A DNA stretch of 64,000 nucleotides from Tubiluchus corallicola (GCA_030141605.1 JAQGDQ010000156.1:248001-312000), one strand, 5' to 3'. Counted from the stretch's first letter, positions 23,735-35,390 are shown. Notes: a model not told the origin generated them from the sequence alone. Numbers and translations: made by a program.

Positions 23735-25360
23735 CTATAAAACACCACTGACATAATCCACTTGACCACTTTCACTCCACCTTGCTGATTGCGACGACTC
23801 CGTCAGACCTGCTCTGTGGTTCAAGTACATCATTATCAACTTCACACAAAGGAACACTAACGGAACACCCAGCTGCATTAGGTAAAACGACAAAGATGAA
23901 ACTGCGTTCACATTAAAAGTCAAAAAGAACACAATGATTGTCACAAATGGATAAAAGCCAAGTTTTCCGGCTTGCTGTAGGTGACTTCTACCACCGAATG
24001 CTATCTCTGACTGCAGGCAATCACCAGGGTCAAACAGACCAACAACCCACAAACAACTCATGAAAAAGGAACTGAGGAAAATACAGACACAATTCATCTG
24101 GATTGATATCATCTCATTCCGCACTTCCACGTCATGTGGATTTAACCTGTCAATATCCAGAGTTCCAAACTCACTAGCCAACTTAAATCCAAGTGGCAAT
24201 ATGCCAATGCAGCACAGACTCAACGAGTTCAAAAACAACATTGTACCTGTGACTTTTTTCACCGAGTACAGCAAGCCATGATGAATAAACCACAATGTTC
24301 CAACTGTTATAAAAACTCCACCATAAGCTAAGAACACAGATGCATCAGTTTGAAGAGCAGCAATCAGCCCACCTGCTTTCTCCACTTCCTCTTCTGATGG
24401 CACGCTTGTGTCACAAATGTCCAAAATAATAATGGTGGCAACAATGGAGAACACACCATCAGAAAATGCCTCCAGTCTCTCTTTGACACAGAAACTAGTC
24501 AAGATGGAAAAATGGTTTCGCAAAAGTGTTTCATCATCTTCCTTATGTATAAAATGATTCCAGTACTTGTAAACTTTCTTCGTGCTCCACTTGATAAAAT
24601 TACTGAATGCTGCAGCCACTAACAACCAAAATGCCACATTCGGAGCAAATATGGCAATGAATATAGCCAACAGGCAAATGACTAGTTGCGTTCCAGTGTT
24701 CCAGTAAAGGATCGTCTGTATGCTGTCGCAAAATGGATGATCGCGGATGGACGGTTTCATTACCAGTCGACTACAGCGAAAAACATGCCAGATAAAAACT
24801 AACTGCAGAGCATCTATCACAACAAATAAACAAGCGTAGAGAATCACAGAAAAAATATCCACATTGTACATCGCTAACAATGTGAAAGCAAATGGAAGAA
24901 ATGTTATTGCCATCATCTCTGCAAGGTTGATCAGTACAATTAAATCATCTACATTTTCAACCAGCTCAAAAAGTCTGGCATGATTTGACCAAACCTCTAC
25001 CACTGTCAAAAAACACAACACATAAATTAAAATCTTTGGTATAAGCGTGCTGTAGGTAAAATATAGATTCTCATCACCCTGAATTTCCGAATGCGTAATA
25101 GGAACAATCATTAGAGTTGCTACAATTGCACATATAGCATCTGCGAATGCTTGGACTCTCCCTGAACTTGCTACTGTCTCTTGTAAACCTAATCTCTTGG
25201 CAATGTCAATGACATCATGTGCATTTGATGCTTTCAAACCAGTCATAAACTGTTTGAATGTTCTGTTTGTGTGCTCATTTGTAGGGATTCCTAATGTACT
25301 GTCTTCCGGCACCTCCACTTCAGAAACACTAAACACAAATTCTTCATCAGAATCAGCCAT
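23735..25360 (-). CDS. TMEM175: TMEM175 endosomal/lysosomal potassium channel, 541 aa
   Basis: Leak-type K+ (and H+) channel of late endosomes and lysosomes that sets luminal pH and membrane potential. It has two homologous six-helix repeats. Repeat I opens with R68-xxx-F72-A-D74 (RVQAFADAICAIVATLMIVP) and repeat II with R295-xxx-F299-S-D301 (RLEAFSDGVFSIVATIIIL). The isoleucines forming the constriction in the human channel are kept as I79 and I306. Repeat I has FAD instead of the usual FSD. The acidic N terminus (MADSDEEF) resembles a sorting tail. The ATG at 25360 was chosen because TATTTTCAG, a good splice acceptor, ends one base before it, implying a 5' UTR intron; the open frame upstream has only weak in-frame starts. 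All 12 helices lie in one exon. Confidence 0.95.
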   Translation of the reverse strand: MADSDEEFVFSVSEVEVPEDSTLGIPTNEHTNRTFKQFMTGLKASNAHDVIDIAKRLGLQETVASSGRVQAFADAICAIVATLMIVPITHSEIQGDENLYFTYSTLIPKILIYVLCFLTVVEVWSNHARLFELVENVDDLIVLINLAEMMAITFLPFAFTLLAMYNVDIFSVILYACLFVVIDALQLVFIWHVFRCSRLVMKPSIRDHPFCDSIQTILYWNTGTQLVICLLAIFIAIFAPNVAFWLLVAAAFSNFIKWSTKKVYKYWNHFIHKEDDETLLRNHFSILTSFCVKERLEAFSDGVFSIVATIIILDICDTSVPSEEEVEKAGGLIAALQTDASVFLAYGGVFITVGTLWFIHHGLLYSVKKVTGTMLFLNSLSLCCIGILPLGFKLASEFGTLDIDRLNPHDVEVRNEMISIQMNCVCIFLSSFFMSCLWVVGLFDPGDCLQSEIAFGGRSHLQQAGKLGFYPFVTIIVFFLTFNVNAVSSLSFYLMQLGVPLVFLCVKLIMMYLNHRAGLTESSQSARWSESGQVDYVSGVL

Positions 25361-25877
25361 TCTGAAAATATAAAAGCAGTATTTCATTGTTTTAGTAACA
25401 ATTTTATTATTCACAACTCAGAAAATATTGTATGTTGTAGTTATATTCATTTAATTAACAGCATTTTCGTTGTATGTATGACTTATGCTATATATGCAAT
25501 CATAAAGTATATGTTATGTATGATATGTATTATTACTATTAATTACATACATGAAGAGACTAGAAAACTGTCATAATTTCAGTGTTTCTGATGTTCACCA
25601 TAATGCTTTGTTTCCCCAAAGCCAAAAGTCGCTTAGTCAGGCCACACCTAACTTATCCAGCATTACATTATTTCATTTAGGTGCAAATGGATGAAAATGC
25701 TAAATTAAAAAATATGACATAAAAGATTATTATGACTGAAACGTCAAAAAACTTATTACTACGAAGTAATGAGATGCAATGTTAACTGATTCAAATGAAC
25801 CTACATAGTTAACTTAATGATATTAATAATCCATAACTAGGATAAAGCATAACTCCATAATAATATATCTACTATTA
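25361..25877 (-). promoter_or_regulatory. TMEM175 5' intron or promoter region
   Basis: AT-rich sequence upstream of the splice acceptor that precedes the TMEM175 start codon. The non-coding first exon was not located. No core promoter element was convincing. Confidence 0.25.
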
Positions 25878-26114
25878 TATTAATATTCTTGGTATATATA
25901 TATATATATATATAAGATTCGAGGCTACAGCCCGGACGAGGGCACCATTTGCGGCGATCTATATATCAAACGAAAGGTCTCGATCTAGTGTCTTCTCATA
26001 TATTAATATTCTTGGTATATATATATATAAGATTCGAGGCTACAGCCCAGACGACGGCACCATTTGCGGCGATCTATATATCAAACGAAAGGTCTCGATC
26101 TAGTGTCGTCTCAT
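25878..26114. repeat. Tandem duplication (123 + 114 bp)
   Basis: Copy 1 is 25878-26000 and copy 2 is 26001-26114. Each starts TATTAATATTCTTGG, has a (TA)n run, then GATTCGAGGCTACAGCCC, and ends near ATCTAGTGTC. The length difference is mostly in the (TA)n run. Only a few substitutions separate the copies, so the duplication is young. Confidence 0.9.
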
Positions 26115-26560
26115 TGGGGGTTTATTTTTCGAATCGGGCCCACCGCGAGGAACGGGGGGCGAAAAACCTCCAAAAATGGCCATTTTTCGGCCGTTTTTTG
26201 CAAAAGTTATACGCCTGAGATGTAGAGAACGGGAATGGGCCGAGGGTGGTGCTGGGTATGGATAGATAGCCCGTTCAGCGATGGGTGTCATAGGCCTATT
26301 TAGAATTCGCGAGAGGGCCACGGCGCCCCGCAACGGGCGTTTTTCCGGACCCAACTCGCGATTTTTTCGAAATTCTGATTAAACAGCATGCGGAAAAAAA
26401 CGTTCTAGCGGCGCCTGGTGGGACTCTCGGAAGGAGATATATAGCTCTTTACAAAGAGAAAGAACGGGGCTACACGATGATGTGGGCTATATTTTAGGGC
26501 AGGTCCACCGAGAGGAGTACCGTCGAGTTAATTGGATGTTCTATTTTCGACAATTTTCAC
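26115..26560. other. GC-richer island upstream of TMEM175
   Basis: Contains CpG-bearing words such as GGCGCCCCGCAACGGGCG and CCACCGCGAGGAACGGGG in an otherwise AT-rich window. It could be a CpG-type promoter of TMEM175 or a foreign dispersed repeat joined to the tandem duplication. No coding frame is convincing. Confidence 0.35.
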
Positions 26561-27809
26561 TTAGAAAACTGCTGACGCAAAGCCATTGTAGTGACGTCAT
26601 CCATTGTACCCTGTCTATAATCTTATAGCTTTAATTCAGCAAAAAGCTGCTACAGGCAAAGTAAACAAACAGTAGGCAGGATGTTACGGGCTTTGTGTTA
26701 TAAATGAGTACTAGGTAGAATGTTCGCGTATTATTGATTACACGTGTATTTATACGCAAAATCTTTTGCGGGGCCTTTGCTAGTTAATTATTAATATTAA
26801 GTCTAAGATATGGCCAAAACGCAGCTTCTTGCAGCAACGTTGCCACTTTCTTTCAATATGATAACATCGGCGCTATTCGAATAACAACAACACCGGAACA
26901 ATTAGTGAATGATTATAATCCCCATCAAAATTGTACATTCAAATATTTTTATAGTAATAAGTCACATTAACACACATCACATGATAACCGTGCCAGTTGA
27001 TCTATGTTGCCAGTACGCACAGCGCAAGTTGGAAATTCACACATCTACTTAAACGGTGTTAGTTTTTAGTGTGATTGCACGACTTGAACAATAGCGAACC
27101 TCGGCGCCTCAGGCGATCGACAAAACGGCGACTGTAATAAATAGTAATACTAATAATATGTACGCTGTTTGCTCCTTTATGAATAATATAATTTTTCTCT
27201 ACCTATACGTATGACTTTCATCAATTTTCATAAAAATGAACGTGCTGCGTGAATTGAAAGTCATACCTACAGGTCTGTGTGCAGTGTGCACTGGCATTGG
27301 CCTTTCTATCATGCTTTATTGATGAATGATGATGCCAATACTAACAGACTGTTTAAGAAGATCATGTTTGTATAGCTTTATCATACTTTTACAATTACTT
27401 TGTTACAAAATCAATGTTCACCATTGCTGTAATTTTAAGAACCTTCCTCTTTTTTATATTGGTTAAAATATTGTGATTAATGCTATAATGCTATAATTAA
27501 TGCTATAGCAACTAAAAGCACCTTTGGACTCGGCACTATTTGTTTGAAATGTCTAATTTGTGGGATTCTTTCTCTGCCAATCAAATTTCTAGACACGAGG
27601 ATGTTATCAACAAATTTGAACTTTCAAGTTACATGATCATTGATCAAATACATACAGATGCAGGGTGTAGCATAACAATTTGTTACAGGCATACAGAGAC
27701 AATAAATAACAGTACCAAAAAATTTATTACACGAAAGTATCGCTAATTGAGTAAGCATCTATCATGCTCACAGTATTTAGGATAAAAACCTCATATGCGT
27801 TTTGCGCAG
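26561..27809. other. Intergenic, no gene seen
   Basis: AT-rich sequence. A 68-codon frame at 27540-27746 has no recognisable domain or splice context. Confidence 0.35.
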
Positions 27810-28300
27810 GTTGCAATCTTGTTGGGATGATCGGAGCAGATCGAACTGAATGCCCTGGTAATTCAATTGACACCAACTCTGCCAAAGACCCTGGAGCTAA
27901 CCTGAAAGACAGTATGCATGGAGGCTAAGATGATCTAGAAACATCAGTACCATTGATTAGCGGTGTTTGAAAAGCAAGCTTGTGAGACATTGTGTGTAAG
28001 ATGCTGGACATTCTTGAGTTTAGGATCTCTCCGAATCTGTTATCCCTGAAGATTGCAGACTGTGCGAAATTGCTCACCAAGACAATTGTGTTTGATTTTG
28101 CTCATCTGTTTATGAATCGGTTCTAGTGGGAGCACAGGAACTAGACGAGATTTTCACACGTATCAAATGCTGAGCGCTTGATTGATTCTTATCAGTTTAC
28201 AGCTATTTTGATGCAATGAGTCATTCTGTAACGCTACTCGTAGTTTTTGTGCCCCACTAGCAAAAAAAGCTATGTTACACACACAATGTACACTTTACAA
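27810..28300 (+). pseudogene. Decayed gene or element fragment, possibly BTB-BACK-like
   Basis: Related to 10850-12240 (shared GATCGAACTGAATG, ATTGCAGACTGTGC and GCTATGTTACAC islands in the same order). Around 28000-28124 a short frame reads MLDILEFRISPNLLSLKIAD and then CAKLLTKT..FDFAHLFMNRF. This loosely resembles the BACK region of kelch-like proteins (L..PNLLSL..AD....L...T..F....F). There are stops before and after, so nothing functional remains. The family assignment is tentative. Confidence 0.3.
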
Positions 28301-28330
28301 GCAAATAAGCGGATGTGTATAACAACAGAA

Positions 28331-28440
28331 CAGCAGCAGAAGAACATTTATCTGGGCAGGTAACTCCAAAAACCGTGATCCTGCCAGGAAAACAACCACG
28401 TCTCCTCTTGTCCCTATTGCATGGCAGTATACATTGCTGT
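28331..28440 (+). pseudogene. Degenerate partial copy of the exon at 29375-29553
   Basis: GCAGAAGAACATTTATCTGG, GGCAGGTAACTCCAA, GATCCTGCCAGGAAAACAAC and CTCCTCTTG match the exon at 29436-29550 in order. A 7-base loss near 28375 shifts the frame. It lies about 1.1 kb upstream in the same orientation, so it arose by local duplication. Confidence 0.75.
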
Positions 28441-28816
28441 TGAACCCTTTTGCAGCTAAAGTTAAACAATGCCAAGTCTTTTGAGTAAATCAACGAGTCA
28501 GCTCATCCCTTATGGTCAGTTTCATTTACCATGCTTGTCCCAGCTGTTTGCTTCATTGAGGGAGGCTGGTATGTACTTTCAAGTATGGTTAATAAACATT
28601 ATACTGATCTTTGTTTATTGATAATTCCGTCCTGGAGGATTATCCTTTATTTAATGTCCCATGGTCTTGACTGCTCTCAAATAGTTGATCCCGTCTTGCA
28701 GAAAGCCAGAAAAGGACAAAAGGAAGAGGCTGGCAAACGATTTCCGTAGTCCTTTAATATGTGTAGTGAAACTGCTACTGTCAGGTAGACTGAGATAGGT
28801 CATCAACCGATCATTA

Positions 28817-29056
28817 GTGTATATTGGATGTATAGCGAGGGTCCGCTGGTCTACTAGCCTCAGTTCTACAAATTGGTTTCACTTTATGGCTGCAGATGTC
28901 GCCACGGCATGGCAGCAGAACAGAAGCATGATGCAGTCTGCAAAATTATGCATTATTGAGGAGCAACGAGAGGCCAAGAAGAGAGCATTCGCTTTTTCCA
29001 GAGCAAGAAGGCAGCAGTTCATAGAAGTATTACAAACATTTATAGAATTTGCTTAA
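28817..29056 (+). other. Open frame of uncertain status
   Basis: The second half (AADVATAWQQNRSMMQSAKL then EEQREAKKRAFAFSRARRQQ) is charged, alanine-rich and looks coding. It ends at a proper stop, and the frame is open from about 28811. No start, splice acceptor or family could be assigned. It could be a terminal exon, an old retrocopy or chance. Confidence 0.25.
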
Positions 29057-29374
29057 TATAATAGGAATTTGATACAGTTATTATGAAGTTGCTGTTTAAT
29101 GCAAGTGATCTGTAGCCAGAACGCTGGTTATGTAAAAATTATTAATGCAGCGAGTTTGAGTCACATCTTCGTGCGTTATAAAAAAGGATAAAATTTTGGT
29201 AACCGGCTATGTGACAAAGGCATCGCCACATGGCAGCCATCTACGCATTGTTCTTACACCAAAGAGAGCAAATTAGAAGTTTCGTTTATTTGAAGGCGCT
29301 GTGCTAGTTGACGTAACATTTCACGTCTTTTTCACTGAAAGAGCTTGACCAAAGTTTACGACGACGATATTGAC

Positions 29375-29553
29375 ATGCCTTCACTAGGTACTAAATTCGT
29401 GCGTTTCTTTCGAACCTTGTCTCAGTCGTCGGATAACACAGCAGAAGAACGTTTACCTGGGCAGGTAACTCCAAGAACCAAGAAGCGGGATCCTGCCAGG
29501 AAAACAACCACATCTCCTCTTGCCCCTGTTGTGTGGAAGTATATCGCTGGAGG
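29375..29553 (+). CDS. First coding exon of an unidentified gene
   Basis: ATG at 29375 is preceded by an in-frame TGA and followed by 59 codons and two bases, ending at a strong donor (GG|GTAAGTT). The peptide begins MPSLGTKFVRFFRTLSQSSD, continues with basic and Thr-rich sequence (TPRTKKRDPARKTTTSP) and ends LAPVVWKYIAGG. I do not recognise the family. The splice phase (two bases carried over) equals that of the acceptor at 62166, so the exons could belong to one gene with a long intron, but any intermediate exons are unseen. A decayed copy lies at 28331-28440. Upstream GTTGACGTAAC near 29308 resembles a CRE. Confidence 0.55.
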
Positions 29554-31876
29554 GTAAGTTTAAGAAAACTAATGATTTAGTACAATGGTTTTAGGCACAA
29601 AAATATTCGGCATATCATACTCAGGAAAGTCTTCTCAATGAATATACCATACACTTGAAAATTATTCGTGTTATTATTTTGAACGTAGGCTTATAAATCC
29701 AAGAAAACCTTATCCAAAGAAATAATACATTATACAAGGTGAAGCTTAATAAAATTGATTGAGTTCATTGAGTTTATCTAACTCCCTCAATAATAAGTCA
29801 ATATTATGAGATTATATTTTTTTAAATTATAGAGACCAAAATTAATAGACTGTAATGTTAACAACTGTCGTGTACAGCGTAAGAAAAGCTGTCTTACAGT
29901 CTCAGCTATTATTAAGATATTGCAAATAAAATAGCCATGAAAAGTCTTAACTAATTATGTTACTATATTTTCGTGATTTTGATGCTTTTTAGTGGTTCAG
30001 ACCTTGCAACGACATTAGTTTGCAAGAAAAAGATTAATTTTGCTACTTTGCCATAATTTGAATTTGTTACTGTAATAGATTAATCATGCATCATCGCTCT
30101 GACTCTGTTGGTTGTTACAAGTCGTCCCTGCAAGGTCAAACGTTTACGTTGGGTAAAGTTCAGGGTAAGGTAACTCTGTATATGCATACATTATTGACAA
30201 CTCTCGAATACATTTTGCGAGAAATCAGAAATCAGAAGTCTTCTTTAAGGTACTTTCAAGTCTGCTTGCAGTGGCATATCTGTCCGAGTATGAAAATACG
30301 ATGGAAATACTGCTGAGTAGATTGGTAGAAAATGGTAGAAACGATTCATGGCCTTGTATTCCTCGATGTAATGCAATGAGGTAGGCCATTTCTTGCGAAA
30401 AACATGTTCAATGTTTATTTGTTCTCTTCGTGGACCTCTTTTTACTACCAATCTGCCAGCAAGGGGCCTATCAGTGTAGCAGCGAAGACAAGGCAACTAA
30501 CTCCCGATTTGCACGCTGTGTGTATGTAACATCATTACGTAAGATTTTTGTAAGCTTCGAACAGCGCACCATAGCGGCCGTAAATCGAGACCTGATAATT
30601 ATGAGACATCAAAAAGGTCGTGGATTAATATTTAATTTTTTCATTTGCTGCTTTAAAATATTCATTATTACATGTTTTATTCACGAACGAACGCGCCTAT
30701 TCTGCTTGCATTTTTTGTGCATGTTTGTTGACTCAGTTCATTTGATGATCAATGAATATCTTGTTTTGTTTACAGCATTTTCTAATAACATATTTTCTCA
30801 GCACTCTGCTAAGTTCTGGACGCGCCAATGTTGGAGAAACTTTACACGGCTTGATTTGAAGCCACGCTCAATAAGCTTAGTGGTTTCAGGAAACCTTGGG
30901 CCTCGGTGGTCGAGCGGTGTACTAAATATAACTGGGCTTAACACAAATGTCTTTAATTCTAGAATCCATTAGTATCTCTCCTCTTAGCGGTCTGTTTCTG
31001 TTCTTGCTTTCCCAGCATTACCTTACAAGCTTACAGTTTCACAACTTTCACTTATATGAACAATTCACGCGGTTTACTGCTTCTCGTGCAATGTAGATTC
31101 ATTACGTAATAAATATATTTATTACATAATTAATGCGAGTCGAATTATTTTTGTGATGACATTTTCTTTGGTCGTAATTGAGTCTCATGCAAAGAAGCCG
31201 CACGTGACGTACAGCACTTTTTATCATTCCTACGTTCATTTCCTTAGCATTGCCCGCAAAGATATCCAATGTTGGTGATATGATGTTGTCATTGACAGCT
31301 AATCAGTTGAGACTATTTTACTACAAGTACTGGTAATGATGAGACTTTCCTACCACTTCCAAGATTTCATGAAATTTCAATATCTTATAAATTCATCTTC
31401 ACGGGGCGGGTGCGGCTGAGTAGAAACCCAATTCTCAGACAGTGATAGCTTGCACTTTGAGGACCACCCAGAAACAATAGCGGCCGTGCCGCATGAAAAT
31501 TCTCAGACAGAGACTGGTTGCAGGCACTGGCTTGCAGACGTTTCACAACTGTCTCACACCTCAGCATTGTCGACCAAACACACGGGTGCGACTTGCAGGT
31601 GGAATAAGAAATGAGACCAGCATGAAGGGTTCCTTTATGCAAATGTGCTATCCTCACAAGAATGTCCCAAACTAAGAAATGCTTTTCGTGTTAAGCAGTA
31701 TGTTAGCCATTGAAGAAGCAAACGTATTTTGTCTATGACTCTGCGTGAAGGTCACTAATGTTGAAAATCGGTTCTCATGTGCAACTTGTGTTTATTATGT
31801 TTTATTAATCCTAATATTGCTAACCATTTTGCTGTATTTTAATAAACTTCATAAAGGCGACACGTCTGGCGGCTTA
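29554..31876. other. Probable intron or intergenic sequence, no certain exon
   Basis: AT-rich. A 180-codon frame at 30430-30972 has no ATG near its start and no domain. GGGCCTCGGTGGTCGAGCGG at about 30898 is tRNA-A-box-like, but no matching B box follows. 31385-31680 is GC-richer but no exon could be delimited. Confidence 0.35.
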
Positions 31877-32206
31877 GTTCCAGTGATCTGCAATGATTTG
31901 TAACTCTGCCAGGTCACTCTCACTTTCTAACCTGGCTAGGTCAGTTTCAGTGGACTGTGGTTCAATGAATCTCAAACTTTATCAGATCACTTTCAATGAT
32001 CTGCAGCCCAGTGACCTCTAACCCTGCCAGGCGTTTTTCGTCCATCTGCGCTTCAATGACCTGTATACTAGCCAGGTCATTTCAGTTATCTGCAGCCTAA
32101 TGACCTCTAGGCCTGCTAGATCTGTTTCAGTTATCTACAGACCGTTGACCTCTAACATTGCTAGGTCTGTTTCAGTTATCTGCAGATCAATGACCTCTAG
32201 CCCACT
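31877..32206. repeat. 45-bp minisatellite, about seven units
   Basis: Degenerate unit GTTTCAGTTATCTGCAGACC followed by AATGACCTCTAACCCTGCTA and GGTCT. Several consecutive units are exactly 44-45 bases. Diverged words of the same type (CAATGACCTCCAGC) continue to about 32600. Both strands contain stops, so it does not encode a repeat protein. Confidence 0.8.
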
Positions 32207-33839
32207 GAATGTCACTTCTGACAAGTGGCAAACTGAACCCGTTAACATCTAGCCGATAGAGCTCAAATCAGACTTTTATCCCATGATCCTAGAGTAATGA
32301 ATTCCACCTTAGCGATTTGTTGCAATAAATGCTGCAAAATTCACGAGTGCAAACTTAGTAAGCTCAAGATTTCTCAGCTAATATCCTGAATTCCCGATAA
32401 TTTAAAACCCGGGTAAACTCTAATCTGGGTTATGTCCACTTTTGTGACCTCTCAATGACCTCCAGCTTCCTGTGCACTAGTTCTTTGATGTCCCACGGAC
32501 TCCCACCCAGCGAATCCCTGACACAGTGGCCTTCAGCCCAGTGGATTCCAGTCACTGGAACTCTGAGCCGCGATCTCCAACTCAATGAGTTCTATTAAAT
32601 TTTCTGAGTCGAACTGCATTGAAAGTTTGTTGCAGAATACGTTCCATACAAAATGGAATCTACTTTGGTTTTTAAATTTGTGACGACGTTCTAAATGAGC
32701 TCCTGTTTAATTAGTTCTAATGTTGAGACAACAATCCCTCGCCATGGCGGATTAAGAGTTATAGAGGTCCATAGGCGTAACAGGTAGGGATTTGGAGTCC
32801 AGAATGGAACCTCTGAAACCAATGCATTTCATGCAACTTAGCAATGTTTGAGTCCAGTTGTGGAATTCTCGATGCTTAAATTGACTAAAATTTTAAATTG
32901 AGAATTGAAAGCTTGGCTCTTGAGCTATTTACTTTTTGCTACAATAAGGGCCTAATTTGGCTCTACAGAATGAAGCTTCTAGGCACCTGATGGATAATCT
33001 GCCACAACCACCTTTTAGCGATCATTAAGTTAAAGAGCCTCATCTTGTAGGTTTTAATTACGGCTGATCTGCGGCTCATTGAACCCGATTGATTTTTTCG
33101 CCTATTTCGCCGTGCGACAAGATGGAAGGACAGGACACTGAGGATAGAACAAATTTACCCCAGTCATGCACTTGTTTTATTTCGTGGGTTAAGTGGCCGT
33201 GATGACATGACGTAGACGTGCGCAATAAAACTACCCGTCCCAAACTGTTTATGGCGAATTAAATAAGCAATTCAAGGGGGCGAACAGCTGAATATTTATG
33301 TATTGGCAGCTGGATGTTGACATGTTGTTCTGACGCATGTGTCTGATGAGATGCATCTTAACGTTAATATCAATAATTAAGGCACGTTTATCACCACAGC
33401 TGCATTATGAATGCGTACACATGTAACGGAAATAGTATCCACTCGGTTACTCGGAATTTTACGTTAATGACTTTCGGGGTTTTTTGTTTAATCTTGTTGC
33501 AGAAGACCTGTTTTTAAGAAGATTTCTAATTGGGGCAGGCTGTTCAAAGAATGACCAGATTTCTTTTTTGCTTCTCGTTTTTCGTTTTCTCTAGTGTTGA
33601 ATGTCCCGTTCTTGTTTTTTGGCCTGGTTTGCCATTTTTCTTTTGATATGTGGGGCTAGTGGGTCTCAGACTGCCGTTCTCAAAATCATTTTTATAAAAT
33701 TTGACTGATTTCTATAGAAATTTGTTGTGCTGTAGTTACGATAAAACTGAAACAAAAGTTAATTTCAACAGAAGACTTGAGGTGAACGAAATATAAGAAT
33801 GTCTGGTAATTAACAGTGCCCGCCTTCCTTAATAGCAAA
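32207..33839. other. No gene seen
   Basis: The first 400 bases hold diverged relatives of the 45-bp unit. The rest is unstructured. Confidence 0.35.
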
Positions 33840-34490
33840 TTAATTAAGTAAGTAACATTTATTTATTCCATGTGTTAAATCTGCTACATAGCATTACGTA
33901 TAAAATCTGCACACATTTTAATGAAAGTACACTCTACATACAAATAAAACAATAAAATTACAATGAAAAGCATTCAAGAAACGGAGAGGATGAAGTAAAA
34001 CTGATATTTTCCTTTCCCTTTTAACGAGCGTTGTTTTATCCCTAAAACTGATTTTTGACATTACTATCTATAGAATATAATGTTATACTTTACATTACAC
34101 ATTACATCACGCACACACACTTTAAATAACATCGCGCATGCATACTACGTTACATTATATTCCACACTGTACAGTATATATTAAATTAGATGCTACATCT
34201 AAAATTACATTTACATTTAAAATCACAAATGAAATTGTATACTAAAACTACATTTAAAATTACATTTTACTGTAAATGGTTGGCACATTATTTTTAAAAT
34301 CATACATTGTTACAGTCGTAACTTTTGGTGACTGCCAATTTAAACCTTTTTTGAACATGCTGATGCTTTTACTTTTTTTTAATTTCACTCTCTAGGCTAT
34401 TCCATAGCTTAGCAAACCAAAAACTGATACCCACATCGATCTCTTTCTTGTTCTCACTAGGGTTACTTTAAAATAAGGTAAATTAAACAC
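33840..34490 (-). mobile_element. Decayed LINE 3' fragment
   Basis: On the minus strand, short in-frame blocks ISFWFAKLWNSLESEIKK (about 34430-34376) and SKSISMFKKGLNWQSPKVTT (about 34370-34310) match the usual end of LINE ORF2 (G.KLWNSLP..IK....SMFK). They are in different frames because of small indels. The AATAAATAAATGTTACTTAC tail ends near 33840. Only the last part of ORF2 and the 3' UTR remain. Confidence 0.65.
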
Positions 34491-35144
34491 ATATACATGT
34501 AACAACGTTATGGTAAAGGATTTAGCGTTTCGCCTTAACTGCTGATAATTTTCATTATCCTATATATAGACAGTACAGTTCAAAACTCACGCAATGATTG
34601 TTCTAAACATTCCAGTTATTTACGACCTGTGGGCCTGTAGGCACATTTATGACACCAATCCGCATCAATTCTGGGTTGTTTCCTTGAGACTGCACAGTAA
34701 ATGAAGCCTGTATTTCAGCTCTATCATGTCATATACAGTCAGGAGTAACTCAAGTACATGCACTCTTGACGTGGTTTCCCTGAAATTACTGATTATCCAT
34801 GTTAATATACGACATGGGCGAGGTACCTAATAAGTATCATGGTAACCCGCATCGTCATTCATCAGACATGTATAACTGATACACCTGATTATTAAATAAT
34901 TAGTGCAACAAAAATTGAAATAGAACAACACGTGCATTTTGTTATGTAAGTAACTTTTATGCGGTAAAAGTTGTAAATTAACTTCACTTCGATTGACTCT
35001 CACCATAAATAAATTCACAAATTGAAAAATGTTTTCGTTGCAGTTTAAAATAGGCTGATTGAGACAAAAACTGAAATAAGGGCACTCTATAGAGGTGGTG
35101 CTCAACATGAAGCTACTCATTTATTTTGACAGTTTTCGATATTG
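34491..35144. other. No gene seen
   Basis: AT-rich, stop-dense. Confidence 0.3.
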
Positions 35145-35390
35145 TGACCTTTGACCTTTGACTTTTTGAACTCAAAAGCAAAGGTATCCAGGTCTTACCG
35201 AGAAGTACACAACTATCACTATGCTAAGTTTGGCGACTGCAACTTTGTCTGCTTTGACTTGTCACTTTATAGACATGATTTGATCTCATGTGTGACCTTG
35301 ACCTTTGATCTTTCAAACCGATATCAGTGGGGTTTCCAGTGCTTACCTAGACCTATCTCTACCCAAGTTTGATGATTATAACCATACAAA
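35145..35390. repeat. Two units of a TGACCTTTGACCT-type dispersed repeat
   Basis: Unit 1 starts GTGACCTTTGACCTTTGAC (35146) and unit 2 starts GTGACCTTGACCTTTGATC (35292), about 146 bases apart. Both continue with CCAGG/CCAGTGCTTACC and CTAAGTTTGGCGACTG/CCAAGTTTGATGATT. The minus strand reads AGGTCAAAGGTCA, a direct repeat of the nuclear-receptor half-site with one-base spacing. Confidence 0.7.

Noticed and set aside
25361-25414. Longer TMEM175 N terminus
   Set aside because: It would begin at GTG or an internal ATG and reads through a good splice acceptor (TATTTTCAG) directly before MADSDEEF.
30895-30970. tRNA or SINE head (GGGCCTCGGTGGTCGAGCGG)
   Set aside because: Only the A-box-like half is present; no B box at the expected distance.
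30430-30972. 180-codon frame on the plus strand
   Set aside because: Starts with a non-ATG codon, low-complexity hydrophobic mixture typical of AT-rich chance frames, no domain.
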